A stretch of DNA of 64,000 nt from JADLGL01 sp963667605 (GTDB lineage: Bacteria > Pseudomonadota > Alphaproteobacteria > Rhizobiales > Kaistiaceae). A program made the translations under genes and the position numbers. The notes under the pieces are model-generated. The model was not told the origin of the DNA. It searched no databases and saw only the letters and a program-made list of their open reading frames with translations. Of the stretch, positions 57,862 to 64,000 are shown piece after piece. The stretch lies in contig CAXXUZ010000003.1 of assembly GCA_963667605.2 (NCBI GenBank), positions 1 to 64,000 on the forward strand, read 5' to 3'. The number at the start of each line of letters is the position of its first letter. Position 1 is the stretch's first letter.

Positions 57862-60419
57862 TCAGCCGCGGCGCAGGAAGGCCGGTATCTCCAGCAACTC
57901 CGCTTTGTTGTCGTGGCCGTTGCCGCGCGGCGGGCCAGGACCTGTTCCGGCTCTACGGACACATCATGGCCGCCGCCCGCGATGGTGATGCGCATGGCGT
58001 CATGATCGGCTGGGCCGGCGTCTCCGGCAGGCGGATCGATTGCTTCCGGCGCGGATTCTGGCGTTGGCGCGGCATCGCTGTTCTTGGCCGAGGCGAGGGC
58101 GGCGGCGCGGCGTACGGCCACGGTGGGAGCATCGATGCTCTCGACGACGGAATGAACGCGTGCGTTCATGGGCTGCTGTGCCTCCACCGGAACGGGATCG
58201 GTGTCATTGTCCGCCGGAGCACTGGCCTCGGGATCCCTGGCTTGCGAGGTTTCGGCCTCGACGCCCGATGGATCGGGGCCATCATCTTCCGGCGCATCGC
58301 CCAACGGCGTGTCTGCCACAGCCGGTTGCGGTTCGGAGGCGGTTGTCCCCTCGTCACTCGCCGTGCCTTCGTCATCGACGGTGCCGGTATCGAAGGCGCG
58401 GAAGCCCGGCGGCGTCCAGGCGATCGCCGCGGCGCGGCCCTCGGCCGTGACCCCGGCGGGCACGCCGCCGCCGTGGGCGAAGGCGTCCTGCATCGCCTTC
58501 GCGATGTCTGCCTTCTTCCGCTTGGCCTCGGCTTGCGCCCAGGTCTCGCCCAGCGTCTCGCGGGCGACGGCGAGGATGCGGTCCTTGCGCAGCCGCGACC
58601 ACAGCAGATCGGCGGTCCAGATCTGATCGCGGTTGCCCCGGACGGCTGCGGCGAAATCGATGCCGAGGCGGGCGACGGTCGCTTCGACCTCGGGCCGGGC
58701 CTTGGGTTCGAACGCCAGTTGACCCTTCAGCGTGCGCGCGACACAGGACGCGAACAGGGTCCGTTTGTCCCGTTCAGAAAGCGCCCGCAGCTCGGCGAAA
58801 GCCTCCGCATCGGGCAGGCCGGTCCAGTCGAGCTTTTGTCCGGCACGGTCGATCTCGAGGTGCTTCTCGCCGACATTGGTGTTGCCGAAAGCATCGTCGT
58901 TGACCCGCATCGCCGGACGGTCCGGCGTCTCGGCCGCCCTGATATCGAGCGCGTCGTCATGGTAGCCGCTGGTGAACACGCTGCGGGCGAGTTGGTACAG
59001 CAGGAGATCGAAGGCCGCCTCGAAGTCGCAGGCGAGCTGGCTCTTGACGATGGCCGTGCGGATGGCCCGCAAGTCGTCGGCGAGGCCGATGCCGACGCCC
59101 GCTTCCTTGCGCGCCTCGGCTTCCGCATCGCCGGGAGAAGCGAGGGGCGCCACGAATATGGGCGCATCAATGCCGGAGATGGTGTTCTCCTCGTCACCGG
59201 TATCGTCGTGTCCGGCCGCGTCCGCTTCGCCTGATTCGCGAGCGGGCATGTCCTCGGGCCTGACCAGGCCCTGGATCAGCTTGAGTTCGCCATCGTTGCC
59301 GACGGTGGCGATGCACCCGGCGACGGCGATATCCTCGCGACGGTAGACCGCGCGGGCCTCGATCATGGCCTCGATCTCGTCGAGCCGGGTCTCGTTGGCA
59401 TCGGCTTCCTCGACCAATTCTTCGGTCCAGCCGTCGTCGTCCATGTTGGCGAGTTCGTCGTTGCGGGTCCTCAAGCGTTCGATCTCGGCCTTCTCCTCGT
59501 CCGTCGGCTCGGCCGGTTGCGGACGCACGCGCCCGAAGGCGGCGGTGGCGCTCCAATCCATGTCGAGCCGCGCCTCGGCCCATTTCCAGCGCGTCTCCAG
59601 TTCCCTTGCCGCGGCCTGGAGGCTGTCCATGGCGAGCTTGTTCAAGAGATCGGGATCGTCGAACCAGATCCCCCGCTCGTCCTCCTCGGCGAACAGGTCG
59701 CGGTCGATCCTGCCGCCCGCCGCCTCGTAAGCCTCGAGGCCGACGAAACGCGGGATGGCGGACGTAGCCGGAACCCGGTCCTCGGTCAGCATGCGCTTGA
59801 TCTGCCAGGCGCCGGGCCGGTAGCCCTGCTGGCTCACCGCCGCCCAGACCGCGTTCTGGCGCGCATGATCAGTGGTGACGGCGAAGGCCATCAATGTGTC
59901 CAGATCGATTTCGTCCGCGCGGTAGGCCTCCAGCAGCACCGGTGCCGCATTGCCGAGTCGCAGCCGTTTCTCCACGGTGCGCTCCGAGACCCCGAAGCGC
60001 GCTGCGATGGCGGCCGCCGTGCTGCCCGCATCGGCAAGGCGGCGGAACGCCTCGACCTGATCGGCCGGGTGCATGGCGGCGCGGACAGTGTTCTCGGCCA
60101 GCGAAACTTCTTCGGCCGCCACGATACCGCCGATCATGCGGCAGGGCACGGGGTGGTCCTCGTCCAGCGCGCCCTCGGCGGCCAGCGCCTGCATCGCGGC
60201 CAGCCGCCGTCCGCCGGCGATCACCGCGTAGCGCCCGATACCGTCGTGGCCGGGTCCTATCGCGCTGGCAATCAGGTTCTCGAGCAGCCCGTGGGCTACG
60301 ATCGAGGCCTTGAGCTCGGTGAAGGCTGAAGCGTCGGCCGGCGTCTTGCGCACATTGCTGGGAGAGAGTTCGAGTTGGGACAGCGGGATGTCGCGGATTT
60401 CGCGTTCGGGGTCGGGCAT
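57862..60419 (-). CDS. parB: ParB/Srx-family partition-type protein, frame break near the 3' end
   Basis: About 852 residues from ATG 60419. The ParB N-terminal domain reads IRDIPLSQLELSPSNVRKT...ASIVAHGLLENLIASAIG...YAVIAGGRRLAAMQALA and VPCRMIGG..AAEEVSLAENTVRAAMHPADQVEAFRRLADAGSTAAAIAARFGVSERTVEKRLRLGNAAP (HTH). It is followed by a long C-terminal region with an acidic, disordered zone. Near 57925 a one-base shift is needed for the natural end GNGHDNKAELLEIPAFLRRG, with stop at 57862 just before the terminator. Otherwise the frame runs into the GHKL gene. No parA is adjacent. The role is probably partition or regulation of the element. Confidence 0.85.
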
Positions 60420-60684
60420 ATCGGTCTCCGGGATTGCGTGAATGCGGAACCGGGCGGGGACACCCTCTTCGGCATCCGCCCTCGCCCGCCTTCGGCTCAA
60501 GCTCTCGCTCTCGGCGATGTAACGGAACCGGATGGGGCCGGAACGGCTGGGCCGTGCAAGGACGGTTGAATCGATCCCCGCCGCTACTGCGTCGGGCAGG
60601 TCACCATGGGCAAGCGCGGCGCTGGTTCGATACCCGCCACGCGCCATCGGGATGGCGGCAGGCGCTGCCGTGTGCTTGCCCGGT

Positions 60685-60978
60685 GCCGCCCAGGCCAGGC
60701 GCATCCTCCGCCGCCTGGAGTTCCACTTCACCCCCAAGCACGCCAGCTGGCTCAACATGGTGGAGATCGAGATCGGCGTCCTGCGCGGCCAATGCCTCGA
60801 CCGCAAGATCTCCAGTCGCGACATCCTCGAAGCCGAGATCGCCGCCTGGGAGCGACAGCGCAACGACAGCGCCGCGCGCATCAAATGGATGTTCACGACG
60901 GAGAAAGCCAGACACAAACTGAGTCGCGCCTATCCGAAGCCCCATCTACCGATCGAAGATCAGCTCAAAGAGTCATAA
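60685..60978 (+). pseudogene. IS630-family transposase, C-terminal remnant
   Basis: AQARRILRRLEFHFTPKHASWLNMVEIEIGVLRGQCLDRKISSRDILEAEIAAWERQRNDSAARIKWMFTTEKARHKLSRAYP is the last catalytic part (WLNMVEIE with the Glu) of an IS630 transposase. Upstream sequence (60420-60680) reads as no transposase frame, so the N-terminal two thirds are gone. It lies at the junction between the ParB backbone and the YfgM/helicase fusion, marking a rearranged boundary. Confidence 0.8.
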
Positions 60979-60994
60979 CCTCTGTGTCGAACCA

Positions 60995-63229
60995 CTAGGT
61001 GGCTGTGACCGGCACCCAAAGCCCACCGCGGAAGACGCCGGTCGCGTCGTTGCGCGTCGCGTCTAACAGGGCCTCGGCGAATTCCATAGCCTCCCCCTTG
61101 TCGATGTCCTCCGTCGCCCGGGGAGGAACGATGCAGTTCGGACATCCATCCCTACAGGTGCAACCTGACGCGATCTCCACACCAACCTTCAGAACCGAAC
61201 GCCAGCGCTCCAATATTTTTTTCGCGATTCCAATCCCACCGGGATAGCTTTCCACGATGTAGGCCTTCTGTTCCTTCGCGACCGCGTGAGGAAATATGTC
61301 GTGGGCATCGAGCGGCACCGAGAACAATGCACCTACCCGGAGCAACTGTTGGAACGCGTTTATGGCCGCCGCTGACACGCCTAGCGGCCGTTGCTCCTGC
61401 ACCCAAAAAGCATGCGCGTTGCTGAACTGCGCAGAATTGCTCTGTGGGGCCCATTGGTCCAGGACCTCTCCTGTTCGTTCGTTCACCTCCTGCACTGAGT
61501 TCAAGGACTCGGTGATCAGCACCTTGCCGTAAAACGCGTTCACGTCCGTGCTGTCCCCAACCCATCGCCATCCGGCAAAAATGTCCTGTTCCGATAAAAT
61601 CGTGAATGTGGACGCCCGTGTCCGGACCCAGGGGTCCGCAGACTCAAGTACAATCTCGCCACCGCTGCTGCCGGTCAAGGCCACCTCCGTCACCCTGTAG
61701 CTGCGCCCCCCGTGCATGTAGATGGCCCGCAGGTATGCTTCGCGGAACTGTTGTTGCGCCGACAGCGTTCCGATCTCTCGGTTGTTCTCCTTAAGGATGA
61801 ACATGCCTGCGCCGCCTCCTCGTATGTTCAAGCGGTGATGCGGCCGCCACTTGCCGGATTTGACCGGTGATGCGCCCGCGCCGATTTTCTTACGCACCTC
61901 GCGTTCCATGGCCGGCCCCAATATCGCGGCATCATCGGTCAAGTCGGGTGTTTCAAACAGGAGCGAGCCGAGATGCTTTTCGACGAGATCTTCATTTTGT
62001 GAGTTAACAACGAGATCGTCGAGCGGCTTCGTGAGGCAGGTGTCCAGATTGGCAGCGTAGAAGCGATCGAGCGGATTGTTACGGGCGAAATACAGCACGA
62101 ACGCCTCGGCGTCCCAGCTGCGTCCCGCTCGGCCGATGCGCTGCCAAGCAGACATCATGCTGTCGGGAAAGCCGGCCATGATGATTCCGTCGAGGCCGCC
62201 GATGTCTATCCCCATCTCCAGCGCGTTGGTCGTGAACACCAGTCGCACATCGCCACGCTTCAGTCCCTCTTGTACCGCGTGCCGCTCTTCGACCGCTAGG
62301 CCGGATCGGAATACCCTCACCACGGACGGGTCCACCAGCAGCTCGCCCGCCACCTTGCGCTTCTCGATCTCGCGCATTGCGATGGGATAGCACGCCTCCG
62401 CGAATTTCCGGGTCGGACAGAAGGCCGGGGCGGCCGGGGCGGCGGGATCAAACCCCAGCCCCCCGCCGGCCGGCGGGTTGTCGATCACCAGGCCCGGCAC
62501 CAGCCCCGGCGCCAGGGGACCCAGCCCGAGCAAGTCAGCAGGCAGGCCCGGGAGCGGAGCCGGCTCCGGCGCTTCGGCCGCGAGGCGCGCAATAAGGTAG
62601 GAGAACAGGGCATTAGCCCGCTCGTCAGTTGCCGCACTCCTGGTCGGATCCTGGACCATCTCAACCACCCAATCCCCGGCGAGGCCTAATTCATCGGCTC
62701 CGATCGCCGCGACCGCCAAGATCTCAAAGGCGAGGATGCGATAGGGATTACCCTCTTCGGTAAAGGGCTCCATTCGCTGGCGGATCGCGGCCAACGGCTC
62801 AGTGTCGACGAGCAGAAGGGCAGCGCGGATGCGAGCGGCATCTCGCAGCGCCGGATCGGTATTATTGGCTAGCGCCACCGCATCGAAGGCCGCAGCGGCC
62901 CCAGCGATGTCGCCGGTCTCCGCGCGAATACCGGCCGCGCTCATCAGCGCGAGAGTGGGATAGTCGCCATGCCCATCCTCGGCCAGGGCCAAGAAAGCCG
63001 CTTCGGCACTCACCAGATCGCCGGCAGCATAAAGATCAACCGCCGCTTGAAAACGGTCCCCTGATTCTGATGCCTGCCGCTGCTGCCTGGCATCCAAATA
63101 CTGATAGGCGGCCACAGCGACCACTATTAGCACGGCGATGGCAACGACGAATTTGCCGTATTTGTTCCAAAGCTGTTTCAGCTGCTCGCGGCGCAGGTCT
63201 TCGTTGACTTCGCGAAATACGTCTGACAT
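60995..63229 (-). CDS. YfgM-like membrane TPR protein fused to the C-terminal half of an Hrq1/MrfA-type helicase
   Basis: 744 residues. Residues 1-215 are a YfgM-like protein: MSDVFREVNEDLRREQLKQLWNKYGKFVVAIAVLIVVAVAAYQYLDARQQRQASESGDRFQAAVDLYAAGD (membrane anchor plus TPR-like repeats). A Pro/Gly/Leu linker covers about 216-268. From about 269 comes the second half of a superfamily 2 helicase, CPTRKFAEACYPIAMREIEKRK...VVRVFRSGLAVEERHAVQEGLKRGDVRLVFTTNALEMGIDIGGLDGIIMAGFPDSMMSAWQRIGRAGRS (motifs IV-VI), and a DUF1998-like end with a four-Cys cluster GCTCRDGCPNCIVPP. Walker A and DExH motifs are absent, so no helicase activity is expected. The first part is probably native chromosome next to panB. 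Confidence 0.75.
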   Translation of the reverse strand: MSDVFREVNEDLRREQLKQLWNKYGKFVVAIAVLIVVAVAAYQYLDARQQRQASESGDRFQAAVDLYAAGDLVSAEAAFLALAEDGHGDYPTLALMSAAGIRAETGDIAGAAAAFDAVALANNTDPALRDAARIRAALLLVDTEPLAAIRQRMEPFTEEGNPYRILAFEILAVAAIGADELGLAGDWVVEMVQDPTRSAATDERANALFSYLIARLAAEAPEPAPLPGLPADLLGLGPLAPGLVPGLVIDNPPAGGGLGFDPAAPAAPAFCPTRKFAEACYPIAMREIEKRKVAGELLVDPSVVRVFRSGLAVEERHAVQEGLKRGDVRLVFTTNALEMGIDIGGLDGIIMAGFPDSMMSAWQRIGRAGRSWDAEAFVLYFARNNPLDRFYAANLDTCLTKPLDDLVVNSQNEDLVEKHLGSLLFETPDLTDDAAILGPAMEREVRKKIGAGASPVKSGKWRPHHRLNIRGGGAGMFILKENNREIGTLSAQQQFREAYLRAIYMHGGRSYRVTEVALTGSSGGEIVLESADPWVRTRASTFTILSEQDIFAGWRWVGDSTDVNAFYGKVLITESLNSVQEVNERTGEVLDQWAPQSNSAQFSNAHAFWVQEQRPLGVSAAAINAFQQLLRVGALFSVPLDAHDIFPHAVAKEQKAYIVESYPGGIGIAKKILERWRSVLKVGVEIASGCTCRDGCPNCIVPPRATEDIDKGEAMEFAEALLDATRNDATGVFRGGLWVPVTAT

Positions 63230-63314
63230 CGGCAGCTTCGATCCTGGGCTGGGGGCCCCGTGGGTTGCGAGACCTTATCGCCGGCTCCGTGGCGGCGCAA
63301 CGCGCGGCAGGTCT

Positions 63315-64000
63315 TTAGCGCGGCTGGTAGGTGTGGCCTTTTTCCGGAAAACGGCGCGCGCGGACATCCTTCGTGTAGTCCTCGACCGCTTCGGCAATAT
63401 GATCGGCCAACCTGCCATAGCGTTTGACGAATTGCGGTACATTCGGGCTCAGTCCCAACATGTCCTCCAGGACCAGGATTTGCCCGTCGCAATCGGCGGA
63501 GGCGCCGATACCGATGGTCGGGATCGCTATCTCGGTGGTGATCTGCCGCGCAAGCGGCTCGACGACGCCCTCGACTACAACCGCGAAAGCGCCGGTCTCA
63601 GTCACCGCGTGGGCATCGGCCAGCACATCGGCGGCGCCCTTCGGATCACGGCCCTGAACCCTGAACCCGCCGAGCGTGTGCACCGATTGAGGGGTGAGGC
63701 CGACATGCCCCATCACTGGAATACCGCGCTCGACCAGGAAACGAATGGTATCCTGCATCCGGCGGCCGCCCTCGAGCTTGACCGCACCGCAACCGGTCTC
63801 CTTGAGCACGCGTGCAGCCGAACGGAAGGCCATTGGCGGGCTTTCTTCGTATGAGCCGAAGGGCAGATCGATCACGACCAGAGACCGGCTGGCACCCCGC
63901 ATAACCGCTTGCCCCTGGAGGATCATCATTTCGAGGGTGACGGGAATCGTGGTCTTCAGCCCGTGCATCACCATGCCGAGAGAATCCCCCACCAATATGA
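63315..64000 (-). CDS. panB: 3-methyl-2-oxobutanoate hydroxymethyltransferase, 3' part
   Basis: Runs off the right edge, so the 5' end is missing. 228 residues: ILVGDSLGMVMHGLKTTIPVTLEMM, RGASRSLVVIDLPFGSYEESP, VKLEGGRRMQDTIRFLVERGIPVMGHVGLTPQSVHTLGGFRVQGR, FAVVVEGVVEPLARQITTEIAIPTIGIGASADCDGQILVLEDMLGL. These are the PanB signatures (GDSLGM, DLPFGSY, the VKLEGG substrate loop, HxGLTPQ). It makes ketopantoate from 2-ketoisovalerate and methylene-THF for pantothenate/CoA synthesis in the cytoplasm. A core gene, in the common alphaproteobacterial order panB followed by a YfgM-like gene. Confidence 0.95.
   Translation of the reverse strand, partial: ILVGDSLGMVMHGLKTTIPVTLEMMILQGQAVMRGASRSLVVIDLPFGSYEESPPMAFRSAARVLKETGCGAVKLEGGRRMQDTIRFLVERGIPVMGHVGLTPQSVHTLGGFRVQGRDPKGAADVLADAHAVTETGAFAVVVEGVVEPLARQITTEIAIPTIGIGASADCDGQILVLEDMLGLSPNVPQFVKRYGRLADHIAEAVEDYTKDVRARRFPEKGHTYQPR

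Noticed and set aside
55980..60917. A single 1645-residue ParB-GHKL fusion
   Set aside because: A perfect terminator hairpin, a ribosome site and ATG 57770 separate the two genes. The continuity comes from a one-base break in the parB tail, and the natural parB stop is at 57862. The ParB start is 60419, not 60917.

Overview
This window looks like part of a large integrated conjugative element (or a plasmid-derived island) next to core chromosome in a high-GC alphaproteobacterium, most likely of the Rhodospirillales type. The evidence is the core pair panB plus a YfgM-like membrane tether at the right edge, the alphaproteobacterial MobF/TraA-like relaxase, and a set of element backbone genes typical of alphaproteobacterial plasmids and ICEs (strawberry-notch helicase, ParB, DUF3150, DUF2958, DUF2493, MoxR). 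No tRNA, rRNA, CRISPR array or site-specific integrase was seen. All assignments come from reading the sequence; no database search was run.

Layout. 1-20.9 kb, all on +: a tightly packed type IVB (Dot/Icm, IncI-like) transfer operon. It holds a pilV-like tail, a prepilin peptidase, two TcpQ-like genes, dotD-dotC-dotB-icmT, a DsbC-like gene, dotI-dotH-dotG, icmC-like, icmD, dotO, ssb, two exported proteins, dotA, a VirD4/TraG-type coupling protein and a membrane protein. Many genes overlap by ATGA. 20.9-29.8 kb: an accessory zone of lower GC with two lipoproteins, an IS1380 wreck, a TPR protein of ten 47-residue repeats, and a nest of IS630, IS21, IS30, IS3 and IS256 pieces. One of these is an in-frame IS21/IS3 chimeric transposase. 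29.8-36.3 kb on -: a two-gene type III-like restriction-modification system with an unusually long methyltransferase. 36.4-41.4 kb: a MobF relaxase divergent from a small DNA-binding candidate, with a palindrome-rich gap between them that is a candidate oriT. 41.7-60.4 kb, almost all on -: the element backbone, with DUF2493, Toprim primase, SSB, strawberry-notch helicase/methylase, VWA-DUF3150-MoxR, DUF2958, GHKL ATPase and ParB. 60.7-64 kb: an IS630 remnant, a YfgM-like gene fused to the C-terminal half of an Hrq1/MrfA-type helicase, and panB running off the edge.

How it would work: the relaxase, its accessory protein and the coupling protein would process DNA and hand it to the Dot/Icm channel. 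The PilV, TcpQ and peptidase genes belong to a type IV pilus used in mating. ParB, SSB, primase and the Sno/GHKL/MoxR-VWA genes would maintain or establish the element. The restriction-modification pair is cargo.

A striking feature is a series of single-base reading-frame breaks in otherwise well-conserved genes (tcpQ-like, dotB, relaxase twice, primase, DUF3150, parB 3' end and others). Either the element is decaying or the assembly carries uncorrected indels. I could not decide between these from sequence alone. Two long open frames (747 and 1645 codons) are artefacts of such breaks and are split here into their true genes.
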